Source: Pelargonium nanum (lineage: Eukaryota; Streptophyta; Magnoliopsida; Geraniales; Geraniaceae). From it: a stretch of DNA of 24,378 nucleotides. This document shows, one piece after another, positions 1 to 10,067 of the stretch. The notes under the pieces are model-generated. The model was not told where the DNA came from. It saw only the letters and a program-made list of their open reading frames with translations, and made no database searches. A program made the translations under genes and the position numbers. Within the stretch, counting starts at the first letter, position 1. Every line of letters begins with the position of its first letter. The DNA lies in assembly GCA_036897485.1 (NCBI GenBank), contig JAYMTF010001304.1, positions 1 to 24,378 of the forward strand, written 5' to 3'.

Positions 1-1031
1 ACATAGCTTAGGTGTCACTCTCTTAGCCATTTTCACCAACTTTAATATACTATAGTATGGATTTAGTAGAAAACGAAATCGAGAAGTTTTCTTAAAATTT
101 CAGTTCGTGTTGTCAATTAAGCCACAAATTATTGAACTTTTTTTCGGTTACTAAATAGTAATAGAATTTTTCAATTCATTAATTATCCGACATGTCATGA
201 CACGTAATTGTAAATGCTAATGTCCATTTATTTTTCAGTAATCACCTCTACTTAAGAATGATTGATATGATGAATGATTGATCTCATTTTCCATTTATTG
301 AGTGCTTGTCCATTTTGTCATTTCTATCCCAAAACTAAAAGTGAGTGGAAAGTGATGGTGGCTGCACATCAAACAATAGTGTATATGTGTTCAAAATGGT
401 TCTCATTTGTACTTCGATTCATATACTCTTATGTCTAAAAATGGTACGATTCTACGTACTTTATTTGAAACTCGTAATATTAATGAATCCAGTAGCATCT
501 CGAAAAAAATTAAGTAATGAATGATTTGTAGGTTTGACAAAATCTGAAATAATTTGAAAGACAGAAAAACAAAATGTGGTTGGAAATGAAACACACCTCA
601 TATGTGAAGGCGCACTATTCAGGCTTACCTCGGAAGAGATTAAGGAAAGGAAGTTGGAAAAGAAAATTCAACAAAATTTGGCCAACATTATCTATTTCTA
701 CTGTAATCAATCCGACTATCTAACACTCAGCCAAAAAAGTCACGTCAATACCTAAACATGAACCCGAAACAATTACACGCTCAAGTGTCCTAGTTTCCAA
801 CTCTAAACTCATGACGGTGAAGGAGAATTTAGAGTGCTACTCCTTATAGTATTGTCTTCAAAAATGCAAAAACTTGAACTCGAAAAAATCAGACTCTCTT
901 ATGCGAAACATAATTCATGTTTATAGGGGCCCAGTTAAAATTGTAGTAGCCCATATAAGAGTGGCTTGAATTCTCCAAATCCATTACTTTGTTATAGGCC
1001 CAGCCCAAAAAAACGTAGAACCAAAAGAAAA
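1..1031. other. Intergenic, AT-rich, no gene recognised
   Basis: I see no convincing coding frame, RNA gene or complete mobile element here. The only open frames are short and lack domain-like composition. Near the right end, at about 927-1010, there are several GGCCCA/AGCCCA-type hexamers, which are common in plant promoters, but no adjacent gene start supports a function for them. Confidence 0.5.
1023..1031 (-). terminator. Pol III terminator of tRNA-Asp
   Basis: The minus strand reads TTTTCTTTT starting one base after the tRNA 3' end. Runs of four or more T on the non-template strand terminate RNA polymerase III. The second T4 run provides a backup. Confidence 0.85.
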
Positions 1032-1103
1032 CGCCGTTGCCGGGGATCGAACCCGGGTCACCCGCGTGACAGGCGGGAATACTTACCACTATACTACAAC
1101 GAC
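1032..1103 (-). tRNA. tRNA-Asp (anticodon GUC)
   Basis: Read on the minus strand, this 72-nt segment folds as a complete cloverleaf. The acceptor arm GTCGTTG pairs with CAACGGC, with G as the discriminator base. The D-loop region is TAGTATAGTGGTAAGTA. The anticodon loop is CCTGTCACG, with GTC as anticodon. The T arm is CCGGGTTCGATCCCCGG, which contains the internal B box GGTTCGATCC. There is no intron, and CCA is not encoded, as expected for a nuclear gene. Just upstream on the minus strand is CAACAACAAG, a CAA-rich motif of the kind that positions Pol III initiation in plant tRNA genes. Immediately downstream is TTTTCTTTT, a Pol III terminator. All stems look intact, so the gene is probably functional. 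It decodes GAC and GAU. Confidence 0.97.
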
Positions 1104-1116
1104 CTTGTTGTTGTCT
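1104..1116 (-). promoter_or_regulatory. CAA-type upstream motif of tRNA-Asp
   Basis: Immediately 5' of the tRNA on the minus strand is a CAACAACAAG stretch. Plant nuclear tRNA genes commonly carry CAA triplets within about ten bases upstream of the mature 5' end, where Pol III starts. The assignment rests on position and composition only. Confidence 0.6.
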
Positions 1117-1268
1117 TATCCAAGTTAAAAAATATAATTTATTTTATTTTTACGTTGACCTAATTGAACTTATTAATCAGCTGCTGCAATTTCACAGCTA
1201 AACCAAAAAGCTTTACAAATTAAATAACTAGCAAACTCAATAAAATAGCAACTTGGACCGCTTGTGAA

Positions 1269-1583
1269 TTGTTGCCAACAAAACAAATGTGGTACATGTT
1301 AACATAAAGGAGTAGTTGGATAATAAACTCATTCTTAATTACAAATCAGCATTTTATATCCCAAAATGTATACGGAAATATTGTTTTTTTGAAAACATTG
1401 CAAAACCCAAAAACATGACAAATGTAATCATTTCATTTCGTAAAGAACACAACTCGTTACTTAATTCCCAAGAGCAAAAAAACAACAGAGTGACCTTCAT
1501 TTTTTCTTTCTAACGAGGTTTGTTTTGTTGGCAACAAAACCATGGAATATTCAAGAAATCCGGCAACCAAGGAATATTCCATG
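1269..1583. repeat. Two nested or adjacent inverted-repeat pairs
   Basis: A 19-bp perfect inverted repeat lies at 1269-1287 (TTGTTGCCAACAAAACAAA) and 1519-1537. Right after it, a 12-bp perfect inverted repeat CATGGAATATTC/GAATATTCCATG lies at 1541-1552 and 1572-1583 with a 19-base loop. The spacing is compatible with a small decayed foldback element, but I see no clear target-site duplication. No gene lies inside. Confidence 0.5.
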
Positions 1584-1892
1584 CATGGATAAGGATGTTT
1601 ATTGTATCAAAAAAATAATGCAAAAGAAGGTTAATTTGGTCATTCAATAATAGCCGGCAAAAATTAAAAAAAAACAATTGTTAAATGATTTTTTTCGCTC
1701 AACAAGTACAAGGTGTGTTTTTTATGGGTTAAACCTCAACATAGGAAGATAATTGTAGATTACGCTTGTCAAACCGAGGGTTTAAATGTATTTTGACAGC
1801 TCCAATCATATTTCTATCTACAACAACTACCACTCTGATATAATTTAACTCAACTAACCACAGACACAGCCGTCAAAAAATTCCAAAAGTTA

Positions 1893-2176
1893 TTTATAAA
1901 TTACATTAATGACGCATTAAATAAAAGTAATACCGTATTTTTAATTTGAACACAACGAAGGAAGGACAGTGGACACATACAAAAAGAGAGTCAATTTTGC
2001 TCAGCTTTTCAAGTCAGTTGTTTAATGTGGAAGAGAGCGTTGCTTGTCATGTAAATCACTCAAAATTCAATATTACATACTCTCTCTTTTTCTTTCTATT
2101 CCCTCAATCCTTCTCTATCTCTGATCTGAAAGACAGCGAGAGAAGATAAAATCCACCGGAAGCCTTCAATTTAGAG
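1893..2176 (+). promoter_or_regulatory. Probable core promoter and first non-coding exon of the L18a-like gene
   Basis: A TATA-like TTTATAAA lies at 1893-1900. It is followed by a strongly pyrimidine-rich tract at about 2080-2120 (CT-rich, typical of plant leaders) and a purine-rich stretch (AGACAGCGAGAGAAG). The transcript start is not visible from sequence. The leader exon would end either at 2176, before a GC donor (GAG|GCAAGT), or at 2195, before a weaker GT donor. It joins the second exon at 2997, after the acceptor TTACAG. Confidence 0.35.
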
Positions 2177-2996
2177 GCAAGTCTTCTCTTCTGTGGTGAT
2201 TTTGATTTATCAGTCTGTTTTGTATTGTTTTTGGAATTGAATGATCATTATTTTACTGATCAGTATATTGTTTAAATCATGTTTGATTCTTGTTTTTCTT
2301 CGATTTTGTGATGGGTGTTTGATGATCAAATTGCTTGAATTGTAACCCTAGCATGTTAGAAGATACTCTGTTGAAATGGGTATTGAAATATCTGGTCTTA
2401 TGCTAGTGTCTGGCAATGTATTTTGGATTCTTCTATTATCTGTGCAAAATAGTCCAGGAAAGTTTAAAGGTTTAAGAATTTAGGAATTTCCGGCTGAAGA
2501 AGTGAATACTTTTCATGAATTATGCAGTCACATAAATGTATGGACTTTAGTTAGGGACTTACCACAGACTAAGACTTTGAGATATTTTTCGTGAATTATA
2601 AATAGTAGCAAATACAAATACAGAGATTGATATAACATATAGTTACTGAAAGCTATTTTCAGTGGAGCCACGCTGCTTTTGCACAAAATTTGATTCAACA
2701 GAAACAGAGTGTGCGGGTCGCATTTTATTCTTTTTCTACATGTTGTAATGATGGAAATGACTCATGAAGACTGTTCATTTTTCATATACAAATATATCAT
2801 AGTATGAGAGTGTGTAGTTTTAGTATGCATTCTTTATGATCATTGTTTGTACCACTTCCCGTGAAAACAAGCAGAGGATTGGTCAGTTTCTTTGACATCA
2901 GCCCTGGTTAATGGAGAGGTCCCAACTTGATCAGATAAAGTTTTGAGGGTTTATAACGAATTGTGAAGTGACTGTGATCAAATTTACTTGTTACAG
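2177..2996 (+). other. Probable 5'-UTR intron of the L18a-like gene
   Basis: This is a T-rich stretch without coding potential between the pyrimidine-rich leader and the exon that carries the start codon. It ends in TTACTTGTTACAG at 2984-2996, a good plant acceptor. The donor is uncertain: GCAAGT at 2177 matches the GC-AG donor consensus, and GTGATT at 2196 is the GT alternative. Long leader introns are common in plant housekeeping genes. Confidence 0.4.
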
Positions 2997-3052
2997 GTGT
3001 TTTGGAGTTGTCAGCAGAACTTCTATTGTTGGACATACGAGTTTGTGCGCAG

Positions 3053-4471
3053 ATGGATGAGAGTACTGAACTCTTCTTGATCTTTTGTATTTTTCTGTTT
3101 TCGGCAAAGATCCTTTAGTACTAGTGAACCTTCTTTCCTTTTAAGCAGTTTGAGATTGATACCCCTTCCAATTTATTGGCTGTGCATTATTGCTCCATAT
3201 TTAGAACGAGCATAGTAGTTGACATAATATTTATGTTTTATACATCTTAGAAGTTTGTTTCTAGAAGATCAATACTTTGCAGTTTGCACAATAAAATAAA
3301 ACATTCAAAACCCTTTCACTGCCTTATACTATTCGGATAAGTCCTGGAATTTATGAATTCATCCGAAAGCCTCTTGCAACTTCTGCTCGTCTATATTCAT
3401 GCCCAATGATTCTTCATATTTTCAAATTTTGATATTCTTTATTTGAATGTATAATGTTATTAATTGTCTATGCTATTGCCTTTATCTTAACCAACACAAT
3501 CATGCAACAGCAAAACTATTTTAGCTAGATGTGACCTCATTTTACATTAATAATATAAAATGCTGGAGGAGTTCTTTGTAAGAGCCACATTGAGAATTGT
3601 TTGTAATTGTGTCACAGATACAACTAGCGAGGGGAAAGATGGTTTAAGGAATGGCCTTGAGTTGCCAAGACCTGTTTCGGACAAGCATATTGATCTTTTG
3701 AGGCCAACTGCTCGATCTCTTTCTGTATTTAAAGGTAGTGATCGTAACTGCACTTTACGGATACAATATGGCATATGACATCAATGGATCTCTTCTGAGT
3801 TCTGACTTCTGAGGCCATCTTTATTTAGTTTTCATGATGTTCTGATTCTAAGATCCTTTAATATTAATTTGGGTTTGGCTTACTAGCATAATTTGTTGGT
3901 AAATTTTGTGTATCACTATATATATATATATATCACTTTGACACATATGTGAGAGTTACTCGGGTTATGCCATTACAAGCAGATGCCGGGGATCGCGAGA
4001 AAGGCAAGTATACTCTTATTAGAGATGAAGATGAGTTACAAGCAGGGATATATGACAAGCCCCTCCCGTGCTTTGGCTGTGGGATAGGATGGTTCTCGTG
4101 AGTAACTGAGTATGCTTTTATCATATCTTCCTTAATTCCCCCATGTCACCATTGTCTGATCATTGAATCTTCATTCAGTTTTCTTTTAGGATTTGCATTC
4201 CCACTGATGTGGTACTATGCCACATTCTTATATTTCGGAAACTACTACCAGAAAGATCCTAGGGAGCGGGCAGGCCTAGCTGCTTCTGCTGTTACTGTAA
4301 GCACTGATCACTATCTCTCTCTCTCTCTCAACATCGTCTGCTATATATAAATGGTTCAACAAGAGATCGGATCATTATTTCTTTGCATATGTTGATTCGA
4401 TTTGATTGTGTTTCCAGGCAATGGCATTTTCGCTTGTGTTGGTGGTTATACTATTTGTACTTGTATGGTAA
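3053..4471 (+). CDS. 60S ribosomal protein L18a-like membrane protein (5 coding exons)
   Basis: The spliced model is 3053-3062, 3618-3734, 3983-4097, 4179-4296 and 4418-4471. All introns are GT-AG and the phases agree, giving 137 residues. The first coding exon supplies only MDE plus one base. Residues 1-48 are polar (GLELPRPVSDKHIDLLRPTA), followed by EKGKYTLIRD. The family signature PLPCFGCGIGWF spans about residues 69-80. Two hydrophobic segments follow, at about 80-101 and 116-137, separated by the basic loop KDPRERAG. This pattern matches the plant 'ribosomal L18a-like' family. The name is historical: these are small two-helix membrane proteins, not ribosome subunits, and their function is unclear. 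The second helix runs to the C-terminus, so the protein may be tail-anchored (inference). A 100-residue product starting at 3967 is conceivable if intron 3 is retained. The third-exon acceptor is a tandem AAGCAG, so use of 3980 would add one alanine. The 3' UTR is not delimited. An AATAAA lies at 4910-4915, but it may belong to a neighbouring repeat. Confidence 0.85.
3915..3934. repeat. (TA)n microsatellite in intron
   Basis: A run of about nine TA units lies in the third coding-region intron of the L18a-like gene, about 50 bases before the acceptor. A shorter (TC)n run lies at about 4313-4330 in the last intron. Confidence 0.8.
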
Positions 4472-4768
4472 CCCATCATTTGAATTCCAAATGTGCTCCT
4501 AACATGCCTGCAACTGCGAGCGAGAAAGTTCAGTTCCATGGGAAAGGCGGAGCACTGGACATGTATATTGAAGGAAGATATATATACGAACACTACAGAT
4601 TGTATGCGAATCAAGAATCGAATTTCCAATCTTTTTGGGCTCAATGAACACAAAATTCAATAGTGGTTTATTTCGAATTTACAGAAAGTGCATTGTTTTG
4701 GAATAGGAGAAATTTTTCTTCCCAAAACTTTTTCCAGCAGCAGAAAGATCTGCAAGTCCACGTACTTT

Positions 4769-5220
4769 TGTTATACCCTCTACTTTCCCATTCTATCTGC
4801 TCTCATCCCATGAATATTTGATATTATTGAGGAGAATTCAGAACAAGTTTTAACAATGTACTCAGAAGGCTACAACTCTAACAACCAAAACCGACCCGGC
4901 CGCTTGTACAATAAACATGTGGCCAGCTCGGTTTGTACATATAAATACTCCTTTGATAAGATGAATGAATCTCATAATTTTCGTAGATAAACTCTCTCTA
5001 TATTTTACATCACTTGAAACGCTCTCTAGAGTCATCTCTAGCGATAGGTGATTCGGATTCCTCCGGTTGAGATTTTCTCACGCCTGAGGCCGATTCTCCT
5101 ATAATGTGTGTTACCCTTGCGCAAACTCCAAGAACCCATGAGCAAGGATCCAAGCCTCCAACTTCCGCTTCCAAGAGCCTAAGTCTCTAGTTTCATCTCC
5201 CGTGTTTCGTACGTGTAACA
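4769..5220 (+). mobile_element. Possible LTR-like fragment (solo LTR candidate)
   Basis: The segment opens with TGTTAT and closes with TGTAACA, the inverted TGTTA/TAACA ends typical of Copia LTRs. Inside, in LTR-like order, come AATAAA (4910-4915), TATAAATA (about 4941), a CTCTCTCTAT tract and GC-richer downstream sequence. The 5 bases on either side (acttt and ttttc) do not match, and no primer-binding site follows, so the boundaries are unproven. Part of it may be the 3' UTR of the preceding gene. Confidence 0.28.
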
Positions 5221-5802
5221 TTTTCAAAATAATTACGCTAACACGTGGATAAGATGACAATAACTCTCCTAGTTTAATTTTGGAGAACTATATGTGTATT
5301 GTTGGTTATGTAATCAATCGTTTAATGGGTAAAACTCATATGAAAATGTGAAGGGAAAAAATAGCATTATCCTAATCCTATTGTGAATATCCAAAACTCC
5401 AGATTTCAGTTTTAAATATTTCTATTACTACTGGAAAACACTATTGTGAAATTGACATGCACGTACATATTCTAACTAATGGTTCAGCTGACTTGAATCC
5501 AATGATAATTGATTAGGTATGCCTATTCATGCATCTAACATTTTTGTATTATAAAATCTAATCGATACTGAATTTAAAATGAAAAAAACTTCAATTTCGT
5601 GTGTGTTGAGCTTTCTTGTTTTAAAACCTTATCTCCAAAAATAATTGAAGAAAATTAGAAAAATAGAGTTGCTTGATGAGAGGGAAAGAGAAGAGGGGTC
5701 CAATTCAACCTAACAGTTCCCTGATTTTCCAATCTAATCTTCAAAAATAAAACTTGACAGCATCATGAATTGATTTGATTCAACCAAACTAATTAGTAAG
5801 GC

Positions 5803-5972
5803 AGGTAGGGCCAAGCGATTTAAACGTTTCATATTTTTTTTGAGGTTGTGGGTTCGAATCTCCCTAGCTCTTCCCTATAAACCCAAATAACTCACTCCAT
5901 ACTGCATGGATGAAGGCTCGAACATGAGATCTTTAAAGGAACCCGAAACGCTTAAACCGTTTGACCCAACCT
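5803..5972 (+). mobile_element. 170-bp inverted-repeat element with tRNA-like B box
   Basis: The arms at 5803-5830 and 5945-5972 are 28 bp each and pair with only five mismatches (AGGTAGGGCCAAGCG on the left, AGGTTGGGTCAAACG read inward on the right). Inside the left half lies GAGGTTGTGGGTTCGAATC, whose GGTTCGAATC is a perfect Pol III B-box-like sequence. The right half carries a similar motif on the minus strand (GTTCGAGCC). This resembles a tRNA-derived SINE or a MITE built from two tRNA-like halves in opposite orientation. No target duplication is evident. Confidence 0.55.
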
Positions 5973-7844
5973 GTTTTGGTCCTGTTGTGTAGTTCAATTG
6001 ATAAAGAAAGTCATATTACTAATTAATTTGATGATAAAATTTCATTAACCTCACAAAATCATTCAAAATCTTTAACACCCAAATGAACAGTTCACAGAAG
6101 TATATTTTTGTGATTATATTTTATGGCATGAGAATCAAATAAGCCGTCGACACAAGATATGAGTTGTGACTAACATTCTTTTCTGTTTCCTCAGTCAACT
6201 TGCAAAACCTAATTTGCTGTGGCTAAAGTTTTTCCAAATTAATTATCTATAAACAAGTATCACAATCCAGCTAACACTTTGCTTAATTAACTCATTTTTG
6301 TCAAGGACACCAATAGATTAATCATTCAAAAATATACAAGAAAATCCAGAAAGGTCACAGAGTCTTTCTTTTACTTTATTTATATATTAAAAGAGAAAAC
6401 AAAAACAAAAACTTATCATTGTCAAAGTGAAAATCATATTCCATTAGTGATAATAATTTATACATTGACATGTATTAATTAGCGTATGGAACACATGCAG
6501 AAATGCATATGATTGAGAAAATAAAATAAATGCTGTGAAAATTGTAACGTGTGATAAGAACATAACAGTTCAGAGGTAGCTTAGCTTAGCTGTCCGGAGA
6601 GACTTGGTGGGCAGTGCGCAGCAACAACAACAACCTGTCTCTTTTACTCCTTTTATTTGCAATAAACCCCACCCCTACTCCGGTATATATTTTTTTCTTC
6701 GAGCTCTAAAAAAATCTAAAACGTTTAAATTACTTGACCTAACAAAATTTGTCTAAAGAATAGACTTGTATCACTCTTTTTTAGAATCCCGCTAATTCAC
6801 TGTGATCTCTAGCAACTACACAAACACCAGAATTTAATCTCTCTTGTTAGTACTCAGAATTTAATTATATAATAAGTTAGGTCCATTGTCTTGTCTTTCA
6901 ATAATAAACATCTAGTTTCCGTGCAAAACAAAATTCAGTGCATAATTTAGTAATGAAACTATTTGGTTATTTTGTTCATTTGCAGAATAAAATATCATTG
7001 GCGAAATAACACATACGACGACCCAAAATGAGATATGCACGAATGAATCAAAATACGAGCAAAATAAGTAATTGATGTTTCTACGAAAACTCAGCTCAAA
7101 TTCTGTGCGCTCGTGGTGATGTTTTTTTCTTTGTAAGAGAAGGTTGCGTTGCGTGTGAGTGTGAGAGTGGGACACACAGGATTGATTGAGGTCTGAGGAT
7201 ACAGATAAACGCTAGGCTTCAAATTATATCTTTGAACGCAGAATGGTTGCTCTTGCTAGTTGCTGCTACTGTTCACTGTCTCAGCCCACAACCATGATTT
7301 TGAAGCTCTAGTATTGATCACGCATGAACCCTTTTTTTCCTCTTCTTTCTATTGAATTGTCCAAGCACTAATTAAAGTTGGGCATGGGCCTGGCCATCCA
7401 TGTCCATGAGGATGAGGGTTCAGGACTGAGATTACTCTTTTAGTAACAGTAAAAGGTAAGTATGATTGAGATGGTTTATAATCCATGTTACTTGATGTAG
7501 CATTCTTCTCACTAATGCATATGGTCTTTTGACTTGGTCAAATGAGCACACTAAAATGTGTTGTTGTGTTGGAGATGTTGTTTTGAAATTGTTTTGAATT
7601 TGGAGTCTTGGGGGACGGAGTTGGAGACTTGCTCTTAGAGGGTAGAGTCGGTGGGTTGATTCCTTGTTTTGTAGGTTCCTGGAGCTTGCACAAGGGTAGC
7701 ACACAATTAAGTGGAGACATGAGTGTGTACCTAAGAAACCGTCTTGAGCGCGAGAGTAAAATTCTATTCCAAACGAATCTAAACTACACGTATTATAGAG
7801 AGAGAATGTCTCGATGTAAATTGTGAGTCATCCCCTCTTACTAA
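5973..7844. other. Intergenic, no gene recognised
   Basis: This is AT-rich sequence with short open frames only. Small features include GCTTAGCTTAGCT near 6578, CAACAACAACAAC near 6623 and a somewhat GC-richer stretch at about 7590-7750. That stretch has open frames of 60-90 codons on both strands but no recognisable domain. It may be a degraded repeat. Confidence 0.45.
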
Positions 7845-8180
7845 GGGCATCCATAGTGGTTTGAGCTTTAAAAGGTCAATAAAGTGGGCCCCATGTAAAC
7901 ACATCATCTCATTATTGTCATTCTACTTCTATCCACAATGGTTTGAGTTTTAAGAAGTTAATAATGGGACCCACCATAATTCTTCACCACTATAAACATT
8001 GGACAATTACCTTATAAAGAGAAAGAATTTGACATGTGGCAAAAAAATTCTCACCGTTAACCGGCTGATATATATATATCTACCTGTTAATATTCATTAA
8101 CCCCACTCAATGACTCTATAAAGCTTAATGCACAAATATCAATGGTATTAACCTCTCTATTATAACCATTGTGGATGCCG
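7845..8180. mobile_element. PIF/Harbinger (Tourist)-type MITE, 336 bp
   Basis: The left end GGGCATCCATAGTGGTTT is the inverted counterpart of the right end AACCATTGTGGATGCCG. Both ends are flanked by TAA (7842-7844 and 8181-8183), the 3-bp duplication typical of PIF/Harbinger elements. The element has no coding sequence. An internal diverged copy of the left end occurs at 7933-7973 (TGGTTTGAG-TTTAA-GG-TTAATAA-TGGG-CCCA pattern), compared with 7851-7893. A (TA)n run lies at about 8067-8078. Confidence 0.75.
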
Positions 8181-9702
8181 TAAGGAGGGAAGATTTACGC
8201 TTCCAAACTAAGCTTGTCATGATGTGTTGTCGTGTAACTAGTTGTTCGTGACATGTGGTCCACTTCAAGTGATAAAGTTCTATCCTTTTGAGCGTGCCAC
8301 CCATGGGCTCCAAATGAGTTTTAGAGCTCTCATATGCATGTCCTTCAAGAATTGCAGGGATGAGTGAAGCCCGTCTATTATTTTGGGTAGCATTTTAGTG
8401 TCCAAGTAGAGCGATATGTCGTGGATATGTCCCAACAAGGCGAGGACCTTGGTGGTGACTTGATGAGACAGAAACCTTGGATTGACACGGTGAGACGGGA
8501 ACCTTTGTGGTGACACGGTGATGAGGTGCTTAGGCATCGTGTGTCCTGTTGTTATTCATCATCTCGATATATGATTTTTTTAGATAGCATCACCAGAAAA
8601 TTATAGATTAAAATTATTTAGATGCGCAACATTGTTATTGACATCTATAATTTGTTATTCAATCAAATTATTTGCAAGAATATATATATGCCGGAATAAG
8701 ATCAAATGAGAAAATTGAACAACATGAGAATGATGAATGGAGCTAGAAATTACAGTACTAAAAAAGGAAAAAGGTGTTTGTTTGTTTATTCGTGGTTGGA
8801 CAAACTGTAAACAAAAGGCATGATTTTCGTGATTTTGGTGTAAAGGATAGGAGTGCAATGATTGCACCCACGCTCCAATTATATTATACCCAAACACTAC
8901 CTATGTTTAGCCATTAACAATATTAAATTTGTACACGTCCGTATAAAGATTTTTGCTTACATAATCACCTGAAAACCTAAAGAGAAATAAAGCAAAACCA
9001 CCAACATTTTTTACTTTTAAACAAATGAGAATTATTGCAGATGAGTTTCTATTTTGTCATTTGCATTGTTTGGTGGCAGAGGGTTTTGTATTCCACGTTA
9101 AAATTGGATGTGCACAAGCACAAGTGTTGATAAGCTATCCTTTTCAAATATTAAAGCACAACAGCTTAAATCTATATAATAAAAACACAAGGCCTAACCA
9201 CCTTGTCTGGAGTCACCATCCATTTCCCCACTCCACTTTCAATTCTATATTTATGAAATAGCTCCTCCAACTTGCCCTCTAGAGGTAGCAATTTCGGGTT
9301 CAATTGAGTTTATTCGGATTCGAGTTGATAAGATATGAGAGAGTTTCAAGTTTTATTATATTTCATGGTGTGGATCAAGTTCAACCAGGTTTTACTTTTT
9401 AGACGTAAATGTGTTAATTCGTGCATGATTGCTTGATCCAATATAACTTGAAATTTTACAAGATAAATTTGGTTCGATTTGTTAGTTGGTCAGGTCGGAT
9501 TTCGGGTGCCCATTAGTTTGGGTCAAAATTATCGGTTCTATTCTACACCACCCATTGTTATAGATAAAATATTTATTACTCCCTCATTTCTATATGGGTG
9601 TCTATCTTTCTTTTTTTCAAAAGAATTAAGAAGTTGCTTTTCTGAAGAAAAAAAATTGAATTAAGAAGTTACTTAATGCTATATATTTACTCTTTGTATC
9701 CT
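8181..9702. other. Intergenic, repeat-like stretches, no intact gene
   Basis: 8185-8540 is GC-richer than its flanks and holds near-repeats of a GACACGGTGA motif (two copies at about 8494-8521). It looks like the remains of a mobile element, but I recognise no domain. 9290-9530 resembles the low-complexity GGGTT/CGGGTT-rich sequence common in plant genomes. A Stowaway-like left end (TA|CTCCCTCATTTC) starts at 9577. Nothing here supports a functional gene. Confidence 0.4.
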
Positions 9703-10067
9703 CGATATCATTTTTTTTGGGAAAGCAAGCACTTTTATTAATATAGCCCGAGAAAGGCAAAATAAGAGTACAAATAACCGAACCAAAACTAGTTCAAGAG
9801 TGAACCAGGATTACGAGACCAGTCGTCAAAAGAAAAAGAGAACGAGAGTGAATCTAGCAAACAAGTGAGTAACGAAAAACCGAAGCTTTTGATTCGAATT
9901 AACGTGTCACATTGACTTGGGAACTTGTCTTCAAAGATGAGTGAATTGCGGGCTAGCCAAATGAACCAGAGCGCGACAAGACAAATAATATTCCAAACCT
10001 TGCGCTACCGAGCCGGACCCGAAAGAAGCGAGGACCAAGAAGGAAATAGCCCGAAACACGATATCAT
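9703..10067 (-). mobile_element. 5'-truncated LINE (L1-type) with 9-bp target-site duplication
   Basis: CGATATCAT occurs at 9703-9711 and again at 10059-10067, bracketing an insertion of about 347 bp. Read on the minus strand, the insertion starts in the C-terminal part of a LINE reverse transcriptase: WNIICLVALWFIWLARNSL followed by IFEDKFPSQCDTLIRIKSF, the tail that follows the zf-RVT domain in plant L1-like elements. After the stop comes a 3' UTR ending in TATTAATAAAAGTGC and an A-tail (seen as T at 9711-9718). An in-frame TAG upstream of this conserved part shows that it is dead. Truncation at the 5' end plus an A-tail and a TSD are what target-primed reverse transcription leaves. Confidence 0.85.

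Noticed and set aside
3560..3778. 72-codon frame starting MLEEFFVRAT
   Set aside because: It is the second coding exon of the L18a-like gene read through both of its splice sites. Only 3618-3734 is exon.
3967..4097. Start of the L18a-like protein at ATG 3967
   Set aside because: It gives a complete 100-residue protein, but the spliced model with the upstream exon adds an N-terminus in correct phase with sensible sequence. It is kept only as an alternative.
5436..5449. TACTACTGGAAAACA as a CACTA-like end
   Set aside because: The first base is T, not C, and no subterminal repeats or partner end follow.
6912..7175. 87-codon minus-strand frame with His/Thr-rich start
   Set aside because: Low-complexity start (from a GTGTGA-type run), no domain, AT-rich composition and no splice or promoter support.
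7306..7330. TGAAGCTCTAGTATTGATCA as a miR167-like sequence
   Set aside because: Too many mismatches, and no pairing arm was seen nearby.
8280..8537. 85-codon minus-strand frame
   Set aside because: It covers a repeat-like GC-richer stretch and shows no recognisable domain. It is more likely mobile-element debris than a gene.
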